NCBI GenBank assembly: GCA_903916675.1
Contig: CAIWXQ010000045.1
Span: 1-64,000, forward strand
Length of the DNA: 64,000 nt
Origin: an uncultured bacterium
GTDB taxonomy: Bacteria > Verrucomicrobiota > Kiritimatiellia > RFP12 > CAIWXQ01
Direction: 5' to 3'
A program made the translations under genes and the position numbers. Within the stretch, counting starts at the first letter, position 1. Every line of letters begins with the position of its first letter. Below, piece by piece: positions 1 to 10,000 of the stretch. Below the pieces are notes generated by a model. That model worked only from the letters and a program-made list of their open reading frames with translations, was not told where the DNA came from and did no database searches.

Positions 1-1
1 A

Positions 2-586
2 TTGGCGGGTTGCCGGCATTATCTGGAGTTTGGCAGTGGCGCCAGTACCAAACTGGCCGTCGAAGAACCGCGGATCGAGCGGATCGACGTGGTCGAATCC
101 GACGGTAGGTTTATCGATACTGTTTTGCGCAGCGACCCGGCTGTACGAATTGCGGAAATCGAGGGTCGGCTGTTCCTCCACCATATCGATGTCGGTCCGG
201 TTCGAGACTGGGGGCGCCCGGCGAACCGAGCCAGATATCATCTATGGCCTGCGTATGCGCTCTCCATGTTTGCTGTGCGTCAGGGCTTTGACCTGGTCCT
301 TGTTGACGGGATTTTCCGTGGCGCGTGTGTCCTGGCTGCTGGTTTGTCGCAACCCGACATTCGAATTCTGATCCATGACTTCTGGCTTCGGCGGCGCTAC
401 CGGTTCCTCCTGCGCTTTTTGCGATGCGAGCAACGCGTCGATTCCATGGGGCTTTTCACTGTGCGCCGCGATGCGGACCGGCATGTCATGCAGCGGATCC
501 TGGCCGTGCATCAGTACCTGCCGGATGACGAGAAGTGGCCTCGGCGATTGCTGAATTCCTGGCAAAATTGGATCCGGGCGCAATAA
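2..586 (+). CDS. Methyltransferase-like protein, 5' end cut off
   Basis: The frame is open from the window edge to TAA at 584-586, so the true start lies upstream and only the last 194 residues or so are seen. Near the start is YLEFGSGAST followed about 20 residues later by an acidic VVESD stretch. This looks like motif I and the acidic loop of a class I SAM-dependent methyltransferase. DLVLVDG in the middle fits the later strand of that fold. The C-terminal part is basic and aromatic. The substrate cannot be told, and a related Rossmann-type protein without methyltransferase activity remains possible. No downstream gene is close enough to form an operon with it. Confidence 0.5.
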   Translation: MAGCRHYLEFGSGASTKLAVEEPRIERIDVVESDGRFIDTVLRSDPAVRIAEIEGRLFLHHIDVGPVRDWGRPANRARYHLWPAYALSMFAVRQGFDLVLVDGIFRGACVLAAGLSQPDIRILIHDFWLRRRYRFLLRFLRCEQRVDSMGLFTVRRDADRHVMQRILAVHQYLPDDEKWPRRLLNSWQNWIRAQ

Positions 587-2202
587 AACTGCAACGGTTT
601 TTGCTTCGTGCTCGCGCTGAGGAAATATATCTGCGACAGGAGAAATGATCGACGCCACTGTGCTCCTGGCCCTGACCGACATATGGGGTAGAGGGGTAAT
701 TAGGTAAAAGCAAGATTGCGTTTCCGTTGAATCCCACGCCACAACACACGCCTGCATCACCGGCCAGCGCACGCGCGCAATAGCGCGCGGGGATTGAAAA
801 ATATCTTTTTCCGCCGATCTGAAACGTCGCTTCGCCCCATTCTGTCGCGATCATCTGCCTACAGCCCACTGATTTCTGATCTCCCTACCTCCTCAAAAAA
901 AGTGTCAAGCATATTTTTATTAGGTTTTCCTCGTCCTTGTGTCCCTTCCTGTCCCTTCGTGACGTTTCAGGACATTTCACCGTGTTTCATAATTGGCCCC
1001 CCGCCGGCTGGCCCACGTTCCTTATTAAATTTACAGGGTGTATAACTGCGTCATGCTACGGATAGGAATTTGTTATGCAAAAGAAGGGTCGCAAAACGCA
1101 GCGCAGCGATTGCGGAGTAATCCGGGACGTTTTGCTGGTCCAAAATGTTGGTTTTTCTTCTTATTGATCAGTCACTGAAAGAGTGACAAGGCAGCCGAGT
1201 TTCTCCAAGGGCCGCAGAAATTCTCTCGGGGTCGGGATCGCTATCGGTATCGGGGTCGGGAAGCTGAAGACGGAAGGCGGTTAGGTAAGAGACGTCAGAC
1301 GAAAGTACTTTCGATGCCGATTCCGATAGCGACTCCGACCCCGATGCGAGTGTCACTCTTATTGCGAAAGTTCAATAGGTAGGGCAGTGGTGTTTTCACA
1401 CAGGGGGGGTATGGGCGAGCAAGGACAAGGTGCGGATGCTGCCAACGACGGCGGGGCCTGGGGATCTCAGAATCTCGTAACGTGTTGGCTACCAAACCTA
1501 ACAGCCTTCAGCCTACAAGCCTAAACACCTTCTTCTGAAAGTAGCCCGGAAACAGCAATCAGACACATCGAACAGGGCGCAAAGCGCGAATCCATTCGCA
1601 ACCTATTGCAGAACAACAAGGGACGCATGCACGAGACCTAAAGAGGGGCCTAAAAAGTGTCGGATTGTGTCGGATTGCCATCCGGCTTCGCCTTTGGCGT
1701 GCCCCGACGATCTTGACCAATGACCTTGTGTTGATTTCCGTCGTAAGTCAGAGAACGCACGCCCGCGTTCTCGGGAAAGCCAACAACCTGAGCAGCAAGG
1801 AGTAGCTATGAGTCTCACCTGGCGCGGCTATTCCACCGCGACCTGCACGAACAACAACGACTGCAAGCGGCAAGGAATAGACAACCCGTTGCGGCGCCGC
1901 TGGTTATAGATATTGACCTGTCCGGCGCCCCCGGTCTACCCGATGGATCGCCTCCCTCCTGCGGCGGCTGAAAAGGCGTTTTTACAAAACGAACTCCCCT
2001 GATTGTTCCCGCAGCTGCGGCCGACGGTTGCGGCTGCATAAATTCAGACTGCTCCAATAGAGCCGGTGCAGCAGGGAGTTCTTGTAGCGCCTGGCTAGGT
2101 GGCGCAGAGGGTTTTTCTCGGTCGGGTCATGTGTTCGTTTTGCCGTGGACATCGGGCCGCGTCGGTTCGATAATCCACCCGCTCACCGGAACGGGAGGCG
2201 CA
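587..2202. other. 1.6-kb stretch without a convincing gene
   Basis: Short open frames exist on both strands (up to about 80 codons), but none has a clear ribosome-binding site, a recognisable motif or sensible composition. The stretch has lower GC pockets than the flanking genes. It holds a single-arm low-complexity tract at about 868-990 made of loosely repeated units such as ctgatct and cttcctgtccc. The composite inverted hexamer/heptamer repeat described separately lies at 1226-1532. About 1640-2130 looks like decayed coding DNA or plain spacer; I could not identify a source gene. Confidence 0.6.
1226..1532. repeat. Nested inverted repeat of degenerate hexamers and heptamers (copy 1)
   Basis: The inner arms are runs of six-base units of the form TCGGGG/TCGGGA/TCGCTA/TCGGTA at 1226-1260, with their inverted partner at 1311-1345. 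Heptamer-like arms follow: gctgaag-acggaag-gcggtta at about 1263-1284 and the inverse, cctaacagccttcagcctac, at about 1494-1520. The shared word agagtgaca lies at about 1182 and, inverted, beside the right hexamer arm. The same ingredients recur at 16445-16692 and partly at 19484-19660, so this is a dispersed family rather than a chance hairpin. No coding sense is seen. Confidence 0.7.
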
Positions 2203-3528
2203 ATGCAGAAGCTGTTTCGACGCGATCAGGTTGCATCCGGAAGTTGGTGGCGGGCAATGGCCGCCGCACTGGCGGCATTCGGGCTGGCGTCGGGATGTTC
2301 GACCAATGGTGTCTCCGGCACCTGTCCCGCGTGTTGCCGGGAATCCCGGCGCACGGAGCAGGTCCACCAGACCGTGGCCGACTGGCTGGCGCACTGGTTG
2401 ACGCCCAAGCGTGAGGCGAACCTGACGCAGCTGGCGGAGCAGATCGTCACCCGTCTGGCGGCCGGCGGAACACTCTACGTGGCCGGCGACGCCGGATTCT
2501 GCGACGAGATGTACTTCCGTGCCGGCTGCTTTGCAGGCAGCGTGGTGTGGAACGTCACGCAGCCGTTCCTGGGGACCAACGACGTGCTGCTCGTGGGGTG
2601 GCTGGAGGGGAACGGCAAGGCTACACGCGAATTCCGTCCCGCCTTCATTGGCCAGAATCAGGGGCGCATCAGCAGCGCACTCACCATCGTCGTGGCCAGC
2701 GCGCGCTGGCCGCTGGTCACGCGGACGCTGGAAGTGGCCGATGCCCGGAAGTGGCCGGCCGGCCTCTGCCTGCTGGACACGGACGCGCCGCCCACGGAGC
2801 GCATGGCCGACTTCGCCGTCGGGCAGATTGCGACAGTCGCGGCAGCCCACGCGCTCGAGGGCGAGATGATCGCGGCAGCCACGCGCCGCGGCCGCACGCT
2901 GGCCTTCTACCCGAGCCTCGGCGCGCCGGGCGGGGACACGTTCTGTGAGCGGATCAGGGCGAAGTCGTTTCTCGATGAGCCGCATCTGGCGCCGATCCCC
3001 GCCGGTAAGCTGGCGCGCGCCTACCTCGAGGCCTGTCACGGATATGTGTCGGCGTTTCTGGCTTCTGACGAACCGGCACAGGTGCGGCGCGCCGCGGAGC
3101 GGATCGCGGCCTGCCAGCGGCGCGGCGGCACGGCGTGGACCGTGGTCAGCGGCCATGTGCTGCAGCGCGGCGGGACTGTGCCGCCGGAACTGAGCAGCCT
3201 GGCGCTCTACAGCGGCCGGTGGCAGTGGGAGGCACCGCGCGGGCTGCACGCGGACGACCTGCTCTGCAATCTGGGGTTTTTTGACTACCCGCAGAAAGAA
3301 GTGGATGCCGCGCGGGGCATCGGCGCGGAGGTGGTGACGCTCTCCGTGGCAGGCGGTCCGGCGCGGGAACAGGTTACGAACATCCGCTGCTTCTGGTCAA
3401 CGAACGACGGCACAGTCGAAGTGCCTGGCTATCCAGCCGGCTACCGGGCGCTGCCCTCGTCCGTTGTGTCCATGAGCGCATTCTGGTACAGCCTCATGGA
3501 CGAAGCGTGCGCCTGCCTGCGAAAGTAG
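2203..3528 (+). CDS. Lipoprotein with two SIS-like halves, function unknown
   Basis: 441 residues. The ATG at 2203 was chosen over an upstream frame opening because gggaggcg precedes it and it gives a proper export signal: basic start, hydrophobic AAALAAFGLA, then lipobox ASGC at about residues 31-34. The mature part reads like two sugar-isomerase (SIS)-type Rossmann halves. The first has a glycine-rich turn (AGGTLYVAGDAGF) followed by a strand NDVLLVGW. The second has TAWTVVSGH and later DDLLCNLG with GAEVVTLS. SIS domains are normally cytoplasmic, so a lipobox on one is odd. The fold call is an inference from pattern only. The gene lies 204 bases upstream of the LctP permease, separated by a palindromic element, so co-transcription is uncertain. 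Confidence 0.5.
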   Translation: MQKLFRRDQVASGSWWRAMAAALAAFGLASGCSTNGVSGTCPACCRESRRTEQVHQTVADWLAHWLTPKREANLTQLAEQIVTRLAAGGTLYVAGDAGFCDEMYFRAGCFAGSVVWNVTQPFLGTNDVLLVGWLEGNGKATREFRPAFIGQNQGRISSALTIVVASARWPLVTRTLEVADARKWPAGLCLLDTDAPPTERMADFAVGQIATVAAAHALEGEMIAAATRRGRTLAFYPSLGAPGGDTFCERIRAKSFLDEPHLAPIPAGKLARAYLEACHGYVSAFLASDEPAQVRRAAERIAACQRRGGTAWTVVSGHVLQRGGTVPPELSSLALYSGRWQWEAPRGLHADDLLCNLGFFDYPQKEVDAARGIGAEVVTLSVAGGPAREQVTNIRCFWSTNDGTVEVPGYPAGYRALPSSVVSMSAFWYSLMDEACACLRK

Positions 3529-3677
3529 TGTATCAATTTGCCAATGCGGCAGGCCCCTCCTTCGCCAACTGGATCGGCGGCTGTGCCAGCCGCCGTCGCC
3601 GCGTGACACGCGCGTCGCTACACCCGGCGGCCCCGCCCTTGCGAATCCTGCAATAACAGTACAAATTGATATACAAC
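3529..3677 (-). repeat. Palindromic dispersed element, full copy A
   Basis: About 149 bp. The ends are inverted repeats, gtgtatcaatttg at 3528-3540 and caaattgatatacaac at 3662-3677. The interior contains the palindromic pieces ggcggctg-tgc-cagccgcc and gtgacacgcgcgtc. Read on the minus strand it aligns nearly end to end with the copy at 17866-18022. The interior also matches the core found inside the permease gene at 22106-22191. It carries no open frame of its own, so it resembles a MITE or a REP-type element mobilised in trans. It begins immediately at the stop codon of the lipoprotein gene. Confidence 0.75.
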
Positions 3678-3732
3678 CCGCTGTGCTGTGCGCTGGACAG
3701 GTACGGCAGTTTCCTGCATTCTTCCGCCCGAG

Positions 3733-5226
3733 ATGAATGAGCTTTCTTCGGGACTGATCGGGCTGATTCCGCTGGTGCTGCTGCTGATCGGGCTGGGGTT
3801 CACTCGGCTGCCGGCGCACCTGGTGGCTGTGGCGGCGGCCGCCGCCGCCGCTCTGCTGGCGTGGGGCGGGTGGCACGCGGCACCCGCCGCGCTCGGGTGG
3901 GCGGCGTGCGAGGGCGCCGTGGTGGCGCTGGTCCCCATCCTCTGGGTGATCTTCGGCGCCGTGTTCGTCTTCCTGGTCTGCACAGAGACGCGCGGGATGG
4001 CCGCCTTTCGCCGCTTCATCACGGGCGTCTCGCCGGATCGTTCCGTGCAGGTGGTGCTGATCGCCTTCTGTCTGGGCGGCTTTCTGGAAGCAGTGGCTGG
4101 CTTCGGCTCTGCCGTGGCAGTCCCGGCCGGCATGCTGATCGTGCTGGGGGTCGAGCCGGTGCGCGCCACGGTCATCTGTCTGGTCGCCAACTCCGTGCCT
4201 GTGGCCTTCGGCGCGCTGGGGATTCCGCTGCTGGCGCTGGTGAACGTCACGGGGATTGATACTGCGGTTCTGACCCGCGACGTGGCGCTACAACTCAGCC
4301 TCTTCGCGGTCGTGGTGCCGGCAGTGCTGGTGTTCATGGCCGGCGGCGGCTGGCCGGCGGCGCGACGGGCGTTGCCCGATGCGCTGTTCATCGGGTTCGT
4401 CTTCTCCGCCACGCAGCTGCTGATTGCCTGGTTCTCGGGTCCGGAACTGGTGGCGGTCGGCGCGTCTCTGGCCGCGCTGTTTGCCTACGTGGCTTTCCGC
4501 CGCTGCCAAGGCGCGTGCGCGACCGCGCTGCGCGCGGCGGACGAGCCGTCGCTGTTCACCGCGTCGCTGCCGTTTCTCTGCCTGCTGATTCTCGTGCTGG
4601 CCACGCGCCTGACGCCGCTGCGCATCCTGCAGAAGCCGCCCTTTGCGTTCGTGCTGCATGTCCCCAACGGGCATGTGCTGACGCTCGACCTGTTCACCAC
4701 GCCGGGCACGCTGCTGACGATCGCCGGATTCGTCGGCGCCTGCGCCGGCGGGCTTTCCTTCCGCCGCACGATCGGGCTGGCAGGGCAGGCGGCGGTGAAG
4801 ATTCGGCGCACGGGCATCGTTGTCGTCTCCATTCTGGCGCTGGCCAAGATCATGACGTGTTCCGGCATGATCGCGTCGGTGGCGCGGATGCTGGCCGGCG
4901 CCGTGGGTCCGTTCTTCCCGATGCTGTCGCCCTGGCTTGGCGCGCTCGGCACGTTCGTCACCGGCAGCGACACGTCTTCGAACATCCTGCTCGGCGCGCT
5001 GCAGAAACAGACAGCTCTCGACACCGGCTGCGACCCCGGCTGGATCGCGGCGGCCAACACCTCCGGCGCCACGGCAGGGAAGATGATTTCGCCCCAGAGC
5101 ATCTCGATCGGCGCCGCCACGGCGGGCGTGGAATCGCGCCAGGGTGAAATCCTGCGCGCCACCATCTGGTACTGCGCCGGCTACCTGCTGCTCCTCAGCG
5201 TCGTGATTTATCTGGGAGCGCGGTAG
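3733..5226 (+). CDS. lctP: L-lactate permease (LctP family)
   Basis: 497 residues, highly hydrophobic, with a dozen or more membrane segments. The family (TC 2.A.14) imports lactate or glycolate with protons across the inner membrane. Diagnostic stretches are visible: GGFLEAVAGFGSAVAVPAG at about residues 115-135, TGSDTSSNILLGALQ at about 413-428, and ANTSGATAGKMISPQS at about 442-457, all typical of LctP. The ATG at 3733 follows cttccgcccgag; an earlier in-frame start would add a non-hydrophobic leader. The length is slightly short of the usual 530-560. The gene stands alone with an inverted repeat after the stop; no lactate dehydrogenase gene lies nearby. Confidence 0.9.
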   Translation: MNELSSGLIGLIPLVLLLIGLGFTRLPAHLVAVAAAAAAALLAWGGWHAAPAALGWAACEGAVVALVPILWVIFGAVFVFLVCTETRGMAAFRRFITGVSPDRSVQVVLIAFCLGGFLEAVAGFGSAVAVPAGMLIVLGVEPVRATVICLVANSVPVAFGALGIPLLALVNVTGIDTAVLTRDVALQLSLFAVVVPAVLVFMAGGGWPAARRALPDALFIGFVFSATQLLIAWFSGPELVAVGASLAALFAYVAFRRCQGACATALRAADEPSLFTASLPFLCLLILVLATRLTPLRILQKPPFAFVLHVPNGHVLTLDLFTTPGTLLTIAGFVGACAGGLSFRRTIGLAGQAAVKIRRTGIVVVSILALAKIMTCSGMIASVARMLAGAVGPFFPMLSPWLGALGTFVTGSDTSSNILLGALQKQTALDTGCDPGWIAAANTSGATAGKMISPQSISIGAATAGVESRQGEILRATIWYCAGYLLLLSVVIYLGAR

Positions 5227-5260
5227 AGGCGACGGCGAGAACCGCAAAACCGCAGAACAG

Positions 5261-5299
5261 CAGAGTGTTGATTTTTGAAGGGGAAACTTCAACACTCTG
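5261..5299 (+). terminator. Inverted repeat downstream of lctP
   Basis: Perfect 11-base arms, CAGAGTGTTGA at 5261-5271 and its complement at 5289-5299, with a 17-base loop. It sits 34 bases after the lctP stop. There is no clear T-run after the second arm, so it could instead stabilise the 3' end of the message. Confidence 0.45.
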
Positions 5300-5427
5300 C
5301 GGTTGGACGTTCGTCAATTTGCTGTTCGCATGGACAAATCCCAGTGTCATTACCAAAACGCCCCGGCGAACTGCTTGACAGTTGCCGCGGGGCTTTGGGA
5401 AGATGCGACAGAAGGAGAGCCTCTTCC

Positions 5428-5922
5428 ATGGATTTGACGAATGAACAGCGCCAGGCAGTGAAGCAGTGGATCGCGGAGGGCGCGGGCCTTTCGCAGGTGC
5501 AGACGCGTATCAAGGCCGAGTTTGGCGTGTCGCTGACTTTCCTGGCGACGCGCATGCTCGTGCAGGAGATCGGCGCGCAGGTGAAGGACAAGCCCGAGCC
5601 GAAAAAGCCGGTGCCGCCTGTCAATGACGCCCACCCCGGCGAGGACGATCTGGATGCGTTGGACGAGGAGGCGCCGGAGCCCGTTGCGCCCGATGGGCAG
5701 ATTCGTGGCAAGGTGTCGGTCACCGCCGACCGCGTGTTGCGGGCCGGCGCCGTGGCCAGCGGCGAGGTGACCTTTTCCGACGGCACGCGCGCCAAGTGGC
5801 TGCTCGACCAGACGGGGCGGCTGGCGCTCGATGGCGTGCCGCCGACCTACCGGCCGCCGGCGCAGGACGTGCAGGAGTTCCAAACGCAACTCCGGGCGCT
5901 GCTGCAATCGAGAGGGTATTGA
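5428..5922 (+). CDS. Small acidic hypothetical protein
   Basis: 164 residues. The ATG at 5428 is preceded by agaaggagag, a good ribosome-binding site. Residues 1-45 are predicted helical, with an arrangement (NEQRQAVKQWIAEGAGLSQVQTRIKAEFG) that looks like a helix-turn-helix or coiled segment. A Pro/Glu/Asp-rich linker follows at about 52-82. A small beta-rich C-terminal part contains VTFSDGTRAKWLLDQTGRL. I do not recognise the family. There is no signal peptide or membrane segment, so it is probably cytoplasmic. The gene is 63 bases upstream of proC on the same strand and may share its transcript. Confidence 0.6.
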   Translation: MDLTNEQRQAVKQWIAEGAGLSQVQTRIKAEFGVSLTFLATRMLVQEIGAQVKDKPEPKKPVPPVNDAHPGEDDLDALDEEAPEPVAPDGQIRGKVSVTADRVLRAGAVASGEVTFSDGTRAKWLLDQTGRLALDGVPPTYRPPAQDVQEFQTQLRALLQSRGY

Positions 5923-5985
5923 GTCTTTGGGCATTAGTCATTGGTGTCGATGCGAATGTTTTTCCGCCAATGACAGAGGAGTTGT

Positions 5986-6789
5986 ATGCGCATCGGCTTT
6001 CTCGGCGCAGGCAAAATGGCGGAGGCGATTCTGGCAGCGCTGATCCGCAGCCGGGTGGCTTCCGCCGCGCGCATTCGGATCTGCGACGTGGTTCCCGCGC
6101 GTCGTGCCGACCTGCGCCGCCGGTACGGTGTGCGCGTGGCAGACACGGCGACGGATCTGGTGCGCGCCAGCGACGTGGTCTTCTTGGCCGTAAAGCCGCA
6201 GGACCTTGACCAGCTGCTGACGCACGTGGCGCCGGCGCTTGCGCCGCGGCACGTGGTGATCTCGATCGCGGCGGGCAAGACCCTGGCACAGTTGCAGAAA
6301 CTGGCGGGCCGGCAGGTCCGCCTGGTGCGCGTGATGCCCAACCTGGCCGTGATGGTCGGTGAGGGGATGAGCGCTTTCTGCCTGGGGCGGCGCGCCGTGC
6401 CGGCGGACCGCAAACTGGCCGCACGCCTGCTCGGCTGCTGCGGCCGCGTGGTGGAGATCCGCGAGAAGCATTTCGACGCGGTGACCGCGCTGAGCGGCTC
6501 CGGGCCCGCGTTCTTCACCTATCTGCTGGTGGCGCTGGCTGATGCCGCGGTGGCCGAGGGGCTGCCGGCCGCAGACGCCCGCCTGCTGGCAGAGCAGACC
6601 ATGCTGGGCGCTGCGCGCTATCTGCTGGAGACCGGCATCGAGCCGGAGGAGCTGATTCGTGCAGTGGCGTCGCCCAAGGGAACCACAGCAGCTGGACTGA
6701 AGGAACTCGAACGGCCAGCCGTGCGCCGGACACTGGCGCGTACCATCCGGGCGGCAGCGCGCCGTAGCCGCGAATTGAGCCACGGGTAA
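5986..6789 (+). CDS. proC: Pyrroline-5-carboxylate reductase
   Basis: 267 residues, the normal family length. ProC makes L-proline from 1-pyrroline-5-carboxylate with NAD(P)H in the cytoplasm. The N-terminal dinucleotide-binding turn GFLGAGKMAEA is at residues 4-14. VKPQDLDQLL and the later VRVMPN stretch are family hallmarks. The C-terminal dimer domain carries TALSGSGPAFF at about 166-176 and SPKGTTAAGL at about 226-235. The start at 5986 follows gaggag seven bases upstream. proA and proB are not in the window. Confidence 0.95.
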   Translation: MRIGFLGAGKMAEAILAALIRSRVASAARIRICDVVPARRADLRRRYGVRVADTATDLVRASDVVFLAVKPQDLDQLLTHVAPALAPRHVVISIAAGKTLAQLQKLAGRQVRLVRVMPNLAVMVGEGMSAFCLGRRAVPADRKLAARLLGCCGRVVEIREKHFDAVTALSGSGPAFFTYLLVALADAAVAEGLPAADARLLAEQTMLGAARYLLETGIEPEELIRAVASPKGTTAAGLKELERPAVRRTLARTIRAAARRSRELSHG

Positions 6790-7075
6790 GGCGCTCGGGC
6801 TGTAAGCCAAAGGAAAAGAAACCGGTCGACTTTTTCTTCCTTCTTCCAGCGAACGGGAAGAGGTGGTTCACGGCAAGCTTGTCTGCTGCCGCGATGTGGC
6901 CGATGTGCATCACGTCCCGAAGCATCCACTGTGCGAGGTGCTGTTGTCCCAGAATTAGGATTCGGTTAGGAGACGCGCAAAATAGCGTTTGCCAACCGCG
7001 CTGTTATTTCCGCATAATTCCTTCATATTTCGTAGTCTGCTTTTTTGCGCGTTGGAACATCTTGGGAGGAAGGCC

Positions 7076-10000
7076 ATGAAACGACTCCTAGGGGCGCGTG
7101 CGGATCGGTTTCCATTTGTCGGGCTGCGCGGCGTGCGCTTGCTGGCGGCTGTCTGGCTGGCGGCGGCAACTACGGCCTGGGCCAGTCCTCCGGTGCTGAA
7201 CCTTGCGCCGGCGTCGATCCCCTGGAACACCAACACGTTCGTGGCGTTCAACCTGAGCGGCATCGCCGCCGGCGCGACGGTCAATCTCTCCCTCTGGGCG
7301 GACATTGCCCACACGGGAGTGGTCGACACGAATGCGGACGTCCTGCTGATGGAATTCCGGCTGCAGGACGGTGTGAGCAACAGCCTGGCGGCCCGGACCG
7401 TGGTGTGCGACACGGACGGCGCGGCAAACGGCAGCATCCAGGGGCAAATCTCCTATCATGGCCGTACCGACGAGGCGCAGCTCTGGCACGCATACGGCGC
7501 GTACGTCTGGCAGGCGTCGTACACCGACGGCACACCGATCGCATCGGCGCCCTTCACGATCCAGGAGCCGACCGGCGGCATCTGGATCACGGGGTCAGTC
7601 CAGGTGGTTACCAGCCTTTTGCCACTGCAAGGGAGTCCGCTGGGTGGCGCCGTCCTGTTTCTGCAGCAATATTCCGCGATCGGCAGCTATGCGCCGTCCG
7701 TCTGGACCGACACGAACGGCTGCTTCACGCTGCATCTGGCGTCGAGCATCACCACCGGCAATGTGGCGCAGATCATGGCCGCGAAACCGGGCTATTTCGC
7801 GGCGTCGACTGGGCCGGACGAGGGCACGCCGCTCTCCGTCCATTCGTTCACGCAACCGCTGCATCCCGGCACAAACGCGCTGGCCGGCCCGCTCCTGCTG
7901 GTGCCGGCGTATCCCGGCATGGTGGCGACACTGTCCGGCACGGTGACGGACGATTCCGGCAAGGCCCTGCCGGGTGTGCTATTGATCGCCGAAGAGCCGA
8001 GCAGCGACAGCCAGGATCTCGGGCTGGCAATCAGCGATGCGAACGGCGCGTTTGCCATGGTCTGGCCGCAATTCGGCGGCACCGTGCAGTTGATTTCCGG
8101 GACAGCCGCGCTGAACATGCGCGGTCTGGTCGGCGCAGCGTTGCAGGTCGGGCCGGTGACGACGGATGTTTCCGGGCTGCACATGGTCTGTCCAATCGCC
8201 ACGACGCTGGTCACTGGGAAGGTCCGCTCGGAGCTCAACAACGGCATGGCCGGCATCAAGGTGGAAGTGGGTTCCGACATTCTGGGCGCGTCGGTCTTTA
8301 CCTTCAGCAGCAACGGGAATTTCGAGGCCTGCCTGACAGGCGGGTCGGATTTTTACGCTTCCGTTACGACGGAGACTCTGCAGCCCAAGCTGCGGATCTG
8401 TCCGACCAACACGCTCGGCCCGTTGACCATTCCCGCCTCCGGGATCGACGATATCTTCGGGTTCCAGACCTTGCCCGGCTTCGTGATTTCGGGGCATGTG
8501 TATGACCAGAGCACCACGAATCCACTGACTGGCGGGCAGGTCTGGGCGCAGATTCCGAACAACGGTTTCGGCCGTGTGGACGAGGAACCGGTGAATGTCA
8601 TGGGCCTCTACCAGTTGCTGGTTCCGTCCGGCGAATACACCGTGGGCACCTACCAATACGGCAACGCAGGGTATATCGATCAGACCTGGCCCACCAACAT
8701 TCTCGTGGGATCCGGCAGCGTGGGCGGGATCGATTTCTATCTGTCGCCGGGCGGTTTCATCCAGGGACAGGTGCTGGGCAACGGTGTGCCCATGACCAAT
8801 GCGTTCGTGGGGGTGGGCGTCGTGTCATCGAGCTTTTGGATGTTTGTGGCCGGTGCGCCGACGGATTCCAACGGCAACTATTCTGTGACAATGCCGCCGG
8901 GATCGAACTACCTCGTGAAGGCCAATGGACCGAACAACAGCCCATGGCTGGAACAGTTCTATAGCAACGCCGTCAGCTTTGCCGGGGCCACGTCGGTGAC
9001 GGTCCAAGCCGGTGTGCCGACCGCGGGGATCGACTTCAACCTTTCGGTTGGCGCGCAGGTCTCCGGTCAGGTGCTGGGCAACGGCGCACCGCTGCCCCAC
9101 GCGGGCGTGGAGGTGGGCGTTGTGATTTCGAACAACTGGATATTTGTGGCAGGTTCGATGGCTGACTCCAACGGCAACTATTGTGTGACGGTGCCGCCGG
9201 GGTCGAATTACATCGTGAAGGCCGACGGGCCGAACGGCAGCCTGTGGCTGGAACAGTTCTACAGCAACGTCGGCAGTTTCATCGGCGCCACGCCGGTGAC
9301 GGCTCTGTCCGGCGTGCCGACCGCGGGGATCGACTTCAACCTTGCGGCTGGCGCGCAGGTCTCCGGTCAGGTGCTGGGCAACGGCGCACCGCTGCCCCAC
9401 GCGGGCGTGGAGGTGGGCGTTGTGGTTTCGAACAACTGGACATTCGTGGCAGGTTCGATGGCGGACTCCAACGGCAACTATTTTATGACGGTGCCGCCGG
9501 GGTCGAATTACATCGTGAAGGCCGATGGGCCGAACGGCAGCCCGTGGCTGGAACAATTCTACAGCCACGTCGGCAGTTTCATCGGCGCCACGCCGGTGAC
9601 GGCTCTGTCCGGCGCGCCGGCTGCGGGGATCAACTTCAACCTTTCGGCAGGCGCGCAGGTCATGGGGCATGTGTTCGGGCATGGCGCGACGCTGGCGGGC
9701 GTCAGCGTCGAGGTCGGCACCGTCCTGACGAATTCCGGCAGCGGATGGAGCTGGCAAGAGACGCATTACGGGATGACGGACAGCAACGGGATCTATGCCA
9801 TCACGCTGCCGCCCGGCAGCAATTATTACGCATTTGTGGCCCAGCCGCCGGAGTCGATCTGGCTCAGCCAGTTTTATCTTGGCGCGGTGGACATTTCGGG
9901 CGCGACTTCGTTCGCGACCCAAACCAATGCGCCGGCTACGGTAATCGACTTTGACCTCCTGCAGCGCACGCAGATCAGCGGCACGGTGCTGGGGAACGGC

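Noticed and set aside
794-1045. 83-codon frame in the 1.6-kb gap
   Set aside because: No ribosome-binding site, low complexity from the repeat tract, no recognisable domain.
6790-7075. Minus-strand stretch encoding a protein-like run (MLRDVMHIGHIAAADKLAV)
   Set aside because: Looks faintly like part of a gene, but it has no start with a ribosome-binding site and runs into proC antisense. Too weak to list as a pseudogene.
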